A DNA stretch of 64,000 bases from UBA6623 sp965238125 (lineage in GTDB: Bacteria > Acidobacteriota > Terriglobia > Bryobacterales > UBA6623), in NCBI GenBank assembly GCA_965238125.1, contig OZ250179.1, forward strand, positions 1,736,001 through 1,800,000, read 5' to 3'. Both the position numbers and the translations under genes were made by a program. This document shows, one piece after another, positions 9,049 to 18,304 of the stretch (the stretch's first letter is position 1; every line of letters starts with the position of its first letter). Under the pieces are notes generated by a model. It was not told the origin of the DNA. It saw only the letters and a program-made list of their open reading frames with translations, and ran no database searches.

Positions 9049-10141
9049 TTGAGTCTCGCAAAATAAAGTGACACCTTTTTGGGGTACGTACGTCTTTGTA
9101 TGTATGGGAAATACAAAAGGCGTACGGCGGGATTTCGAGGCCCTGGAGAAGCGCCGTTTCAAAGCGATCCGGTTGGTCGAGCAAGGCTGTAGTCAGTCCG
9201 AGACAGCGAGGCGATTGAAGGTCGCGCGGCAAAGCGTCAGCGAGTGGCTGCGACGATACCGGCGTGACGGCGAAGCCGGGTTGCGCCAGGCCGGCCGCGC
9301 CGGCCGTAAGCCGCTGTTGGACGCCGCGCAGCTCGAACGCCTCGAGGCGTTGCTGCTGGAAGGCCCCGAGGCGCACGGCTTCCCGACGCCGCTGTGGAGC
9401 TGTCCGTGGGTCGCTCGTCTGATCGGAGACGAGTTCGGCGTGCGCTATCACGAGGGCCATGTCTGGAAGATCCTGCGGGCGCTCGGTTGGAGCCCGCAAC
9501 GGCCCGTCGGCAAAGCGCGGGAGCGCAACGAAGAGGCCATCCGCGGCTGGCAGCGCAAGACTTGGCCGGCCATTAAAAAAAAGCCCGCAAAGAAGAACGT
9601 ACGATCGTCTTCATCGACGAAAGCGGATTGAGTCAGAAGCCGCATCGTTGCCGCACCTGGGCGCCGCGCGGCGAGACACCGGTGTTGGAGTTCAACTTCA
9701 ACTGGGACAAGCTGTCGGTGTCGGCCGGGCTGACGTTGCGCAACTTTTACTTCCGGCTCTATCCCGGCGCGATCGGCGAGCTGGAGGTCATCGACTTCCT
9801 GAAGGCTTTGGTGCGCCACATCGACGGCCCACTGCTGATCGTCTGGGACCGGCTGCCGGCGCACCGCAGCCGCCTGGTGCGGGAGTTCATCCAGCTCTCC
9901 GAGGATCACATCGCAACGGAGTACTTGCCGCCCTATGCGCCGGAGTTGAACCCGGTGGAATACATTTGGGCGTACTGGAAGCAGCACGAGTTGCCCAACG
10001 TCTGCCCGAAGGACTACTGGGAACTCGACGAGCGCGCCCGCAAAGCGCTGCGGCGAATGCGCCGCAAACCGCGCTTGATTACCGCTTTCTGGAAACAGTC
10101 TTCTCTTTGTCTCGATTGACAGTATATTATGCGAGACTCAG
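9049..10141 (+). mobile_element. IS630-family insertion sequence, copy 2 (1093 bp)
   Basis: The left end is TTGAGTCTCGCA at 9049-9060. The right end is TGCGAGACTCAG at 10130-10141, with one terminal mismatch. TA lies at 9047-9048 and 10142-10143. It is nearly base-for-base identical to copy 3 at 17084-18176, and both have the same G at the right terminus, so they derive from one recent lineage. The orientation is the same as copies 1 and 3. Confidence 0.93.
9104..10119 (+). CDS. IS630-family transposase, two frames joined by -1 frameshifting (copy 2)
   Basis: ORF A runs from ATG 9104 (MGNTKGVRRDFEALEKRR) to a stop at 9631. The helix-turn-helix is QSETARRLKVARQSVSEW. The slip site is an A8 run at 9575-9582. 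ORF B follows in the -1 frame as TIVFIDESGLSQKPHRC, LLIVWDRLPAHRS and APELNPVEYIWAYWKQHELP, so the DDE triad is intact, ending at 10119. It differs from copy 3 in ORF A at Trp versus Arg in SCPxVARL. It is probably functional. Confidence 0.88.
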
Positions 10142-10214
10142 TAAATGCCTAACTCTTATTGGGGCCGCGGGGGAAAGTCGGAAAGTCGGGGACAGGCTAC
10201 GACTTTCCGCGCTA

Positions 10215-10241
10215 GCGGGCTCGGCTGTTTGCCGAGCCCGC
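10215..10241. terminator. Strong stem-loop downstream of the glutamine synthetase genes
   Basis: An 11-bp perfect stem, GCGGGCTCGGC (10215-10225) with GCCGAGCCCGC (10231-10241), has a TGTTT loop. It lies 84 bases past the stop of the downstream glnA on the minus strand. No T-tract follows, so it may act with Rho or as an RNA 3'-end stabiliser. The rest of 10142-10324 shows nothing recognisable. Confidence 0.5.
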
Positions 10242-10324
10242 GTGGGTTTCACTTACGAATCGCTGATCCCGGCGGATCGCACTCTCTTTACAACCCGGGA
10301 TCCCCTACTCTCTACGACCCGCTT

Positions 10325-11749
10325 CTACAGGTCGTAGTAAAGATAAAACTCATACGGCACGGGCCGCAGGTTGACCTGCTCCAGCTCGACTTCGCGCTTG
10401 TAGCTGATCCAGGTATCCACCACGTCCGGCGTGAACACGTCGCCGCGCAGCAGGAACTCGTGGTCGTCCTCGAGGGCATTCAACACATCGCCCAATGATC
10501 CGGGCGTGGTCTTGAGCTCGGCCCTCTCTTCCGGCGCCAGATCGTAAAGATCCTTGTCTATCGGCGAGCCGGGATCGATCTTGTTGATCACGCCGTCGAT
10601 TCCCGCCATCAACATAGCCGAGAACGCCAGGTAGGGGTTGCAGGAAGGATCGGGGCAGCGGTATTCGATCCGCTTCGCCTTCGGACTCGTCGAATAGACC
10701 GGAATACGGCAGGCCGCCGAGCGGTTGCGCATCGAGTAAGCCAGGTTGACCGGCGCTTCGAAACCGGGAACCAGCCGGCGATAGGAGTTCGTGGTCGGGT
10801 TGGTGAACGCCAGCAGCGCGGGCGTGTGCTTGAGCAAGCCGCCGATATAGTGCATCGCCGTCTCACTCAGCAAGGCGTAGCCGCCCTCATCGAAAAAGAC
10901 GTTCGTCTCGCCCTTCCACAAACTCTGGTGGACGTGCATGCCGCTGCCGTTGTCGCCGAACAGGGGCTTCGGCATGAAGGTCACCGTAAGACCGTTCGCC
11001 TTGGCGACGTTACGAATAACGTATTTGTAATACATCACGCTGTCGGCCATCGCCGTGAGCGAATTGAAACGCATGTCGATCTCGGCCTGACCCGCGGTGC
11101 CGACCTCGTGGTGATGCACTTCGATCTTCACGTCGAAGGCGCTCATCGCGAGCATCATCTTGGTGCGGATGTCCTGCATGCTGTCGGCCGGGGGAACCGG
11201 GAAGTACCCTTCCTTGTGGCGCAGCTTGTATCCGAGGTTGCCGCCCTCTTCTTCTCGGCCGGTATTCCAGGCTCCTTCCGTCGAGTCCACCGAATAAGAG
11301 CCGCTGTTGGCCGTTTGGCTGTAGCGAACATCATTAAAGATGTAAAATTCCGGCTCCGGGCCCCAGTAGCTGGTGTCGGCGATGCCCGAACCTTCGAGGA
11401 ACGTCTCGGCCTTTTTCGCGATGTGACGCGGGTCGCGGCTGTAGGGTTGGCGGGTGAGCGGGTCTTCGACGTTGCAGATGATGCTCATCGTCGGCGCTTC
11501 GCGCATGGGGTCCATGTAGGCCGTATCGGGGTCGGGCATGAGCAGCATGTCGCTCTCGTGAATCGGCTGGAAGCCGCGGACACTCGATCCGTCAAAGCCG
11601 AGTCCGTCTTCGAAAATGTCCGGCTGCAAATCTTCGACCGGGATTGAGAAGTGCTGCCAGACTCCCGGCAGATCGATGAACTTGAAGTCCACTACTTGAG
11701 CGCCTCCGTCGGCGGCGATCTTTTGGACATCCTCTGGCGTGTTAGGCAT
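10325..11749 (-). CDS. glnA: Glutamine synthetase type I (first of two tandem copies, promoter-distal)
   Basis: The 474-aa enzyme catalyses ATP-dependent condensation of glutamate and ammonia to glutamine in the cytoplasm. It has the beta-grasp N-terminal domain (about 15-100, FEDGLGFDGSSVRGF) and the catalytic barrel with EPEFYIF, IEVHHHEVGTAGQAEIDMRF, NGSGMHVHQSLW, KHTPALLAFTNPTTNSY and NRSAACRIP. Tyr402 in DKDLYDLAPEE corresponds to the adenylylation tyrosine of GSI-beta enzymes, so control by GlnE-type modification is plausible. The start ATG 11749 follows AAAAGGAGACACGACGT, a good ribosome site. The gene lies 47 bases after the second glutamine synthetase gene, in the same direction, probably one transcript. 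The two differ widely, so this is an old duplication. Confidence 0.95.
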   Translation of the reverse strand: MPNTPEDVQKIAADGGAQVVDFKFIDLPGVWQHFSIPVEDLQPDIFEDGLGFDGSSVRGFQPIHESDMLLMPDPDTAYMDPMREAPTMSIICNVEDPLTRQPYSRDPRHIAKKAETFLEGSGIADTSYWGPEPEFYIFNDVRYSQTANSGSYSVDSTEGAWNTGREEEGGNLGYKLRHKEGYFPVPPADSMQDIRTKMMLAMSAFDVKIEVHHHEVGTAGQAEIDMRFNSLTAMADSVMYYKYVIRNVAKANGLTVTFMPKPLFGDNGSGMHVHQSLWKGETNVFFDEGGYALLSETAMHYIGGLLKHTPALLAFTNPTTNSYRRLVPGFEAPVNLAYSMRNRSAACRIPVYSTSPKAKRIEYRCPDPSCNPYLAFSAMLMAGIDGVINKIDPGSPIDKDLYDLAPEERAELKTTPGSLGDVLNALEDDHEFLLRGDVFTPDVVDTWISYKREVELEQVNLRPVPYEFYLYYDL

Positions 11750-11796
11750 ACGTCGTGTCTCCTTTTCGTTGCAAGAAATTCCTATTTAAGTCAAAT

Positions 11797-13218
11797 CTAA
11801 ATGTCGTAATACAGCTCGAACTCATAGGGGTGGGGGCGCTGACGGACCGCGTCCACTTCGTTGCGCATCTTGTAGTCGATCCAGGTTCCAATCACTTCCT
11901 CGGTGAAGACGTCCTGGCGAGTCAAAAATTCGTGATCGCGTTCGAGGGCGTCCAAGGCATCCTCGAGCGAGGCCGGCAGCGAGGGCACTTGCCGCATCTC
12001 CTCGGCCGAAAGATCGTAGATATCCTTGTCGAGCGGCTCGCCTGGGTCGATTTGATTCTGAATCCCGTCCAGCCCGGCCATCAACATCGCCGCGAAGGCC
12101 AGGTACGGGTTGGCCGACGGGTCCGGGGGCCGAAACTCGACGCGCTTTGTCTTCGGCTCCGACGAATACATCGGGATGCGGCAGGCCGCCGAACGGTTGC
12201 GCCGCGAATAGGCCAAGTTGACCGGCGCTTCAAAGCCGGGCACGAGGCGCTTATAGCTGTTCGTCGTCGGCGCGGCGAAGGCGACCAACGCCGGGGCGTG
12301 CTTGAGCAAGCCGCCGATGTAGTAAAGCGCCGTCTCGCTCAGCCCGGCGTACTGATCGCCGGCGAACAGCGGCTCCTCGCCCCTCCAGAGGCTCTGGTGC
12401 ACATGCATGCCGCTGCCATTGTCGTTCCACAGCGGCTTGGGCATGAAAGTGACCGTTTGCCCATGACGAAAAGCGACGTTGCGCACAACGTACTTGTAAA
12501 TCATCAAACTATCCGCCGCGTTCACCAACGAGTCGTATTTCTGGTCGATCTCGCCTTGACCGCCGGTGGCGACTTCGTGATGGTGGCACTCGATTTCGAG
12601 CCCGCAGTCCTGCATCGTCGTCACCATCTCAGTACGGATGTTCTGGTGATGATCGGTCGGCGGGACGGGGAAATAGCCTTCTTTGTAGCGCGGCCGGTAG
12701 CCGAGGTTGTCGCGTTTACGGCTGGAATTCCAGCGGCCTTCCTCGGCGTCGATGTAATAGAAGCCGTAGTTATACGACTGGTCGAAGCGGATGTTGTCGA
12801 AGATGAAGAACTCGGCTTCGGGGCCGAAAAACGCCGTGTCGCCAATATCGGTGTATTGCAAGTATTGCTCGGCCTTGTGAGCAATCCAACGGGGGTCGCG
12901 CTCGTAGTGCTGTTTCGTGACCGGATCGACGATGTTGGCGATCATCACCAACGTCGGGACGTCGGTGAACGGGTCCATCATCGCCGTGTTGGGGTCGGGG
13001 ACAATCAGCATGTCGCTTTCGCTGATCGCCTGCCAGCCGCGAATACTCGAACCGTCGAACCCGAAGCCGTCCTCGAACGTCGTTTCCTTGAGCTGCGCGA
13101 TCGGAAACGTGACGTGCTGCCACAGTCCCGGCAGGTCCGCGAAGCGCACATCCAGCATGCGCGCTTCGTTCTCGCGGGCGAATTGAAGAACTTCTTCCGG
13201 TGTGCGGCTTGTCGACAT
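11797..13218 (-). CDS. glnA: Glutamine synthetase type I (second tandem copy, promoter-proximal)
   Basis: The 473-aa paralogue of the adjacent enzyme keeps FEDGFGFDGSSIRGW, GPEAEFFIFDN, IECHHHEVATGGQGEIDQKY, NGSGMHVHQSLWRGEE, NRSAACRIPMYS and C-terminal PHPYEFELYYDI. Tyr401 in DKDIYDLSAEE matches the adenylylation site. All residues expected for metal, glutamate and ATP binding appear present, so both copies look active rather than one being a degenerate regulator. The start ATG 13218 has a weak GAGAA upstream. It is divergent from the DUF6526 gene, so 13219-13434 should hold promoters for both. No NtrC- or sigma54-type site could be assigned with confidence. Confidence 0.94.
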   Translation of the reverse strand: MSTSRTPEEVLQFARENEARMLDVRFADLPGLWQHVTFPIAQLKETTFEDGFGFDGSSIRGWQAISESDMLIVPDPNTAMMDPFTDVPTLVMIANIVDPVTKQHYERDPRWIAHKAEQYLQYTDIGDTAFFGPEAEFFIFDNIRFDQSYNYGFYYIDAEEGRWNSSRKRDNLGYRPRYKEGYFPVPPTDHHQNIRTEMVTTMQDCGLEIECHHHEVATGGQGEIDQKYDSLVNAADSLMIYKYVVRNVAFRHGQTVTFMPKPLWNDNGSGMHVHQSLWRGEEPLFAGDQYAGLSETALYYIGGLLKHAPALVAFAAPTTNSYKRLVPGFEAPVNLAYSRRNRSAACRIPMYSSEPKTKRVEFRPPDPSANPYLAFAAMLMAGLDGIQNQIDPGEPLDKDIYDLSAEEMRQVPSLPASLEDALDALERDHEFLTRQDVFTEEVIGTWIDYKMRNEVDAVRQRPHPYEFELYYDI

Positions 13219-13434
13219 GGAGTTCTCGAAAGGCGGCGTGACCTACCCCTCGCCTCTTGACCAAGAGACTCAAATCGTAACACACGAACCGGCCGTCCCC
13301 GGAGAAAATTTCGTTCCATAAAAACTTTCGATCGAGGCCCCGGGCGGGCGCCGCCGAAACCCTTACCCTCCGTCCCGCCGCCGGCCGATCGTGCTAGGAT
13401 ACCCCGGACAAACTGCGTAAAGGAGCTAGCACTC

Positions 13435-13887
13435 ATGGCTGAAACCGTTCCCCAAAACTTCGAAAATCACACCGTGTTACCCAAGAGGATCTTCATTGCA
13501 TTCTTGCTGGCGTTGGCGGGGATCATTTCCGCGTTCGTCGGGCTGTTGATGGTGACGACGACCGTCGGGCTGTGTCTGATTGGAACCGGGGTCCTGCTCG
13601 TCGGAATGAGCGCTTTGTGGACCGGCTTCGTCGCCCGAGGCTACGTCATAAAGGTCCAAGACCGCGTCACTCGGCTGGAAATGCGGCTTCGCCTGGCGAA
13701 GATCTTGCCGCCCGAAATGCAGGGCGACATCCTCAAGCTCACCATTCCGCAACTCATCGGGCTGCGTTTCGCCTCGGATGCCGAGATGCCCGCCCTGGTC
13801 GGCAAGGTTCTCGCCGAAAACATCCAAGAACCCAAACCCATCAAACAGATGGTCACCGACTGGCAGGCCGACCACGCGCGGGCCTGA
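13435..13887 (+). CDS. DUF6526 family membrane protein
   Basis: A 150-aa protein with start ATG 13435 preceded by AAAGGAGCTAGCACTC. The N-terminus contains QNFENHTV, a motif I associate with DUF6526. Two hydrophobic helices follow (about 20-45 and 47-65), then a soluble C-terminal region with QDRVTRLEMRLRLAKILP, LIGLRFASDAEMPALV and a final KQMVTDWQADHARA. No enzymatic function is known for the family. It is divergently placed from the glutamine synthetases and just upstream of the sulfatase-like lipoprotein, without obvious functional linkage. Confidence 0.8.
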   Translation: MAETVPQNFENHTVLPKRIFIAFLLALAGIISAFVGLLMVTTTVGLCLIGTGVLLVGMSALWTGFVARGYVIKVQDRVTRLEMRLRLAKILPPEMQGDILKLTIPQLIGLRFASDAEMPALVGKVLAENIQEPKPIKQMVTDWQADHARA

Positions 13888-13948
13888 AAGCAGGCGTTGA
13901 TACAGGGTCGATCTTGCCCGGTTCCAAACAGTGATTCGAGAAAATCCT

Positions 13949-16420
13949 ATGAAGCCAAGCGCTACAGCAAAGTTGAGTTCTCCGGGCGCCCTGTTGATCG
14001 CCATTCTCGCCGCCCTACTTGCCGCCTGCGGCGGCTCGCCCGACGTCTCGGCGGTTCGCCTCGTCGATGAGTTTCAACCCGAGTTTGTTCACGGAGCCCC
14101 GAAAACGGTGAAGGCCGGCGAGCCCATCGAGTGGAACTTCAGGGAGGCCGGCTCGGGCGACATGCTCGGTTGGACAGCCGGCCGCGGCGTCGCCGGCCTG
14201 CGCTTGCGTGACGGTGTTCTGACCGGACATACGACCTCGGGGGCCCCGATTCTGTATGTCCAGCGCGAGGCGGCCCCCGACCCCGACCAACTGCATTCGG
14301 TCGAGGTTCGCGTCCGCGTCGACAAGGGCGCCAATCTCAGCGTCAACGGCGCGCCGGCCGAGCAGCCGCTGCCCCAGGTTTTCGGCATGTCCGACGGTAT
14401 GCCTTGGCCGATGATGACGCCCCTGGTCCCCGGCGAGGAGTTCCAAACGATCACGGTGCGGCCTCAGCGCGTGGTGACGATGGGGTCTGTCGGGACGGTT
14501 CTGTTGCGGCCCTCCGACGCGGCGGGAGCGGAATTCGCCATCGAGTCGATTCGCATCGTCTCCACCCGCGAATATCTCTCCAAGGTTCCCTCCGGCGTCG
14601 GCTGGCACGGGCTGTCACGAGTCTTTCGGGAGACCATCGTCTCCCGCTCCCCCGAAGTCATACAAATGGATGTCGACGTGCCGTCCCGACCTTGGCTCGA
14701 CTTGCATGTCGGAACCGTCGAAGACGGCCCGGTCAAGTTCGCGCTGCATGTCGCGCAAGCCGACGGCGGCAAGGGCGACCTCCTGCTCGAGCGTACGGTG
14801 ACTTCTCCTCATCGATGGGAGCCGACTCCGATCGACCTTGCCGCCTACGCCGGCCGCAGGGTCACGCTGTCGCTCTACCTCGATGTCGAAACCGAAGGGA
14901 CGATCGGGTTCTGGGGCAGCCCCGTGATCCGCAACCGCGGAGGCCGATCCCCCGCCGCCAAGGCCCCGCCCTCGGTTCAACTCGGATCATCCGCCGAGCC
15001 TCCCCAAGGCGTGATCCTCATGATGGCCGACACTTTGCGGAAGGACCACTTGGACGGCTATGGATACAGCCGCGAGACAGCCCCCTTTTTGAACGGGCTG
15101 GCCTCAAACGGAGCGCTGTTTCTCGACAACATCGCCCAGGCGACCTGGACCAAAGTCTCCACTCCCACGATCATGACGTCGTTGTACCCGATTTCCCATC
15201 GGGTCCGAGACTTCCCCGACCGTTTGCCGGCCGCGGCGACAACGCTGGCGGAAGTCTACCGCGACGCCGGATATGCGACCGTTTCTTACCCCTCGGTGCT
15301 GTTCACCGGCAAGTTCACGAATCTCCACCAGGGTTTCGAGGAACTCCACGAGCCGAATTTCCTGGCGCGCGAGGGCTACCCGAGTAAGACCGCGCGGCGC
15401 TATGTCGACCGGCTGGGCGATTGGCTCGAAGCGCATCGCGACGTGCCTTTCTTCGTCTTCCTGCATGTCTTCGACCCGCATGATCCGTTTGAGCCCTACC
15501 GTCCCTACGATTCGTTGTGGGCCGACCCGACCAAGAAAGAGCATCACGAAGAGCAGCTTGCGAAAGTCCGCCAGGTCATCGAGGATCCTCTGCGCCAACG
15601 GTTCGGCATGCCCAGCCGCGACGAGCTGACTCAGGTGGGCGTCGATCCCGACGAATACGTCAACCACGACATCGATTGGTACGACGCCTCGATCCGAGCC
15701 ATGGACGTCGAGGTGGCGCGGCTGTTCGAACGCCTGCGCACCCTGGGATTGGCCGACAAGACCGTTTTCGCATTTGTCAGCGATCACGGCGAGGAGTTTC
15801 TCGACCACGGCAGCATGTTCCACGGCCAAACGGTTTATGGAGAACTCACCAATGTGCCCTTGATGATCCATGCCCCGGGCCGTGTTCCGTCCGGTTTACG
15901 CATCTCTCAAACCGTCGGCAATATCGACTTGATGCCGACGCTGCTCGAGTTGAGTCACCTTCCGCTGCCCGACGGCCTGCAAGGGCAAAGCTTGCTGCCG
16001 CTGATGGCCGCCGCGCGCGACGCCGGGTCCGACGACGTCGCGTCGCTCATCGCCCAAGCCGAGGCCGCCGGATGGAGCCACAGGCCCGCGTTTTCCGAAA
16101 AGCCCATGACCATCGGTTTCGGGGCGCCGCCTCCGGGTGACACCGAGGCTTACGCCGCAATCTTCGACGGCTGGAAGCTCGTCCACAACACGACAAGGAG
16201 AGACGGCACGCCCGAGTTTGAGCTATTCGATCATCACGCCGACCCGCTCAATTTCACGAACCTGGCCGACCAACATCCCGACCGCGTCAAGGAATTGGCC
16301 GACAAAATCGCCGCTTGGCGAAAGACCGCCGAGGAACAGGCCCTCCCGGAAACCGACGCGACCGAGGGCCTCTCCGACGACGAACTACAGCGCCTACGCA
16401 GCTTGGGATATATCCAGTAA
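13949..16420 (+). CDS. Sulfatase-like (alkaline phosphatase superfamily) lipoprotein, atypical active site
   Basis: An 823-aa lipoprotein whose signal ends in LLAAC. A roughly 330-residue N-terminal region (beta-rich, SLYLDVETEGTIGFWGSPVI) precedes the sulfatase domain. Metal and core motifs are MMADTLRKDHLDGYGYSR (about 358-375), FFVFLHVFDPHDPFEPY and FAFVSDHGEEFLDHGSMFHG (about 608-627), with a C-terminal ELFDHHADPLNFTNLAD. The position that normally carries C/S-x-P-x-R for formylglycine conversion reads S404-T-P-T-I, so the conserved Arg is missing. A classical sulfatase activated by a maturase is doubtful; a phosphohydrolase or phosphotransferase-like activity fits equally. It probably sits on a membrane facing the periplasm or outside. 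The start ATG 13949 is chosen for the lipoprotein signal; GTG 13931 is an alternative. It is a paralogue of the gene at 61245-63806. Confidence 0.85.
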   Translation: MKPSATAKLSSPGALLIAILAALLAACGGSPDVSAVRLVDEFQPEFVHGAPKTVKAGEPIEWNFREAGSGDMLGWTAGRGVAGLRLRDGVLTGHTTSGAPILYVQREAAPDPDQLHSVEVRVRVDKGANLSVNGAPAEQPLPQVFGMSDGMPWPMMTPLVPGEEFQTITVRPQRVVTMGSVGTVLLRPSDAAGAEFAIESIRIVSTREYLSKVPSGVGWHGLSRVFRETIVSRSPEVIQMDVDVPSRPWLDLHVGTVEDGPVKFALHVAQADGGKGDLLLERTVTSPHRWEPTPIDLAAYAGRRVTLSLYLDVETEGTIGFWGSPVIRNRGGRSPAAKAPPSVQLGSSAEPPQGVILMMADTLRKDHLDGYGYSRETAPFLNGLASNGALFLDNIAQATWTKVSTPTIMTSLYPISHRVRDFPDRLPAAATTLAEVYRDAGYATVSYPSVLFTGKFTNLHQGFEELHEPNFLAREGYPSKTARRYVDRLGDWLEAHRDVPFFVFLHVFDPHDPFEPYRPYDSLWADPTKKEHHEEQLAKVRQVIEDPLRQRFGMPSRDELTQVGVDPDEYVNHDIDWYDASIRAMDVEVARLFERLRTLGLADKTVFAFVSDHGEEFLDHGSMFHGQTVYGELTNVPLMIHAPGRVPSGLRISQTVGNIDLMPTLLELSHLPLPDGLQGQSLLPLMAAARDAGSDDVASLIAQAEAAGWSHRPAFSEKPMTIGFGAPPPGDTEAYAAIFDGWKLVHNTTRRDGTPEFELFDHHADPLNFTNLADQHPDRVKELADKIAAWRKTAEEQALPETDATEGLSDDELQRLRSLGYIQ

Positions 16421-16437
16421 TCAGGGGCAGCGCAGTT

Positions 16438-16999
16438 TTATTGAGCTGCCGCGAGCAATCCCTCCACCGCCTTTTGTTTCTCCATGAATTCGCCCAGAAG
16501 CGCTTGGTATTCTTTGCTCTTCACCAAGGTATTACGAAAGTACTCTCGAAAGCTCGGCCAGTCCCGTTGATCGTCGTTGCGTTTCCCGAGTGCCGCGACC
16601 TTCGCCTCCAGTGCCGCGTATTCGGGATCGGCTTTCCGGAGGATCTCCGTATCTTCGCGCGACCAGTCAAAATTTGTGAACCGGGACAGGCCTTCGGTGA
16701 GCACAATACGCGAGGGATTCTGTGCCAGAAGGTGCTCAAACCGGGCCGTCCTGCGTTCAAGATAGGCCCACTGCAGGTCTCTTTGGGCCGTGGCAACCGC
16801 TTCGAAATCCGGCTTCTTCTCGATCACCAATTCCGCCAACCCACCCTGCCACTTCGTGTTGCGCAGTGGCGTACGCAACCTGGGCGTTCCGGGCAGTTCC
16901 GGCAAAGTCGTCCGCTCCCTGTGCCGACTTACACGGCAATGAAGTAGCAGCCGCAAATACCAACGGGAACGCAATTACGATTGAGGGAAGTCTGACCAT
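16438..16999 (-). pseudogene. Small secreted protein gene with a frameshift
   Basis: From ATG 16999 (or GTG 17002) one frame encodes a signal peptide, MVRLPSIVIAFPLVFAAAT, then CKSAQGADDFAGTARNAQVA. The homologous-looking mature part is in another frame: LRNTKWQGGLAELVIEKK, then QRDLQWAYLERRTARFEHLL, PEYAALEAKVAALGKRNDD and a C-terminal alpha-helical region ending KAVEGLLAAAQ. The switch lies near 16855-16875, so one small indel separates the halves. The mature part is rich in charged helices. The family was not identified. It is either a decayed gene or a sequencing error. The stop is 17 bases from the stop of the sulfatase-like gene (convergent). Confidence 0.55.
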
Positions 17000-17004
17000 C
17001 ACGC

Positions 17005-17083
17005 GGCCCTGCGAGGATGATTGGATTCGTTCGCTCTCAGCCTAACGGATGCCGTTCGCCGACGGAACCGAGCTTTTTGCCTA
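17005..17083 (-). repeat. Conserved about 80-bp upstream element, copy A
   Basis: This stretch directly upstream of the frameshifted secreted-protein gene matches 19325-19403 at roughly 85 percent by eye. Shared words are CCCTGCGAGGAT, ATTGGATTCGT, GCTCT, AGCCTA and GCCGTT, in the same order and spacing. It ends at the TA used as target by IS630 copy 3. A shared promoter or leader region, or a fragment of a repeat, would explain it. Confidence 0.6.
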
Positions 17084-18176
17084 TTGAGTCTCGCAAAATC
17101 AAGTGACACCTTTTTGGGGTACGTACGTCTTTGTATGTATGGGAAACACAAAAGGCGTACGGCGGGATTTCGAGGCCCTGGAGAAGCGCCGTTTCAAAGC
17201 GATCCGGTTGGTCGAGCAAGGCTGTAGTCAGTCCGAGACAGCGAGGCGATTGAAGGTCGCGCGGCAAAGCGTCAGCGAGTGGCTGCGACGATACCGGCGT
17301 GACGGCGAAGCCGGGTTGCGCCAGGCCGGCCGCGCCGGCCGTAAGCCGCTGTTGGACGCCGCGCAGCTCGAACGCCTCGAGGCGTTGCTGCTGGAAGGCC
17401 CCGAGGCGCACGGCTTCCCGACGCCGCTGTGGAGCTGTCCGCGGGTCGCTCGTCTGATCGGAGACGAGTTCGGCGTGCGCTATCACGAGGGCCATGTCTG
17501 GAAGATCCTGCGGGCGCTCGGTTGGAGCCCGCAACGGCCCGTCGGCAAAGCGCGGGAGCGCAACGAAGAGGCCATCCGCGGCTGGCAGCGCAAGACTTGG
17601 CCGGCCATTAAAAAAAAGCCCGCAAAGAAGAACGTACGATCGTCTTCATCGACGAAAGCGGATTGAGTCAGAAGCCGCATCGTTGCCGCACCTGGGCGCC
17701 GCGCGGCGAGACACCGGTGTTGGAGTTCAACTTCAACTGGGACAAGCTGTCGGTGTCGGCCGGGCTGACGTTGCGCAACTTTTACTTCCGGCTCTATCCC
17801 GGCGCGATCGGCGAGCTGGAGGTCATCGACTTCCTGAAGGCTTTGGTGCGCCACATCGACGGCCCACTGCTGATCGTCTGGGACCGGCTGCCGGCGCACC
17901 GCAGCCGCCTGGTGCGGGAGTTCATCCAGCTCTCCGAGGATCACATCGCAACGGAGTACTTGCCGCCCTATGCGCCGGAGTTGAACCCGGTGGAATACAT
18001 TTGGGCGTACTGGAAGCAGCACGAGTTGCCCAACGTCTGCCCGAAGGACTACTGGGAACTCGACGAGCGCGCCCGCAAAGCGCTGCGGCGAATGCGCCGC
18101 AAACCGCGCTTGATTACCGCTTTCTGGAAACAGTCTTCTCTTTGTCTCGATTGACAGTATATTATGCGAGACTCAG
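17084..18176 (+). mobile_element. IS630-family insertion sequence, copy 3 (1093 bp)
   Basis: The left terminus is TTGAGTCTCGCA at 17084-17095. The right terminus is TGCGAGACTCAG at 18165-18176, flanked by TA at 17082-17083 and 18177-18178. It is almost identical to copy 2, with a handful of base differences seen. Insertion was into the conserved upstream element, separating the secreted-protein gene from whatever lay upstream. Confidence 0.93.
17139..18154 (+). CDS. IS630-family transposase, two frames joined by -1 frameshifting (copy 3)
   Basis: ORF A runs from ATG 17139 to a stop at 17666 and ORF B in the -1 frame to 18154, with an A8 slip site at 17610-17617. Motifs are those of copy 2, with SCPRVARL in ORF A, VFIDESGLSQ, LLIVWDRLPAHRS and NPVEYIWAYWKQ. 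Copies 2 and 3 preserve both frames and the slip site, which argues that frameshifting is the normal expression mode and not a shared lesion. Confidence 0.88.
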
Positions 18177-18304
18177 TAAGTGGCTATGGAATAAGCTTCT
18201 AGGCCGCCTGAAGTAGCGCGAGGCGCGGGGTTCGTAATCTTGCTCCAAACTTTGAGCAACACAACCAAGGCGGAAGCCAGAAAATCAGTTGGTGCCGGCA
18301 CCAG

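Noticed and set aside
9049..18176. Composite transposon carrying glutamine synthetase
   Set aside because: The bracketing IS copies are direct repeats, but the enclosed genes look chromosomal and no outer target duplication can be tested with 2-bp TA sites.
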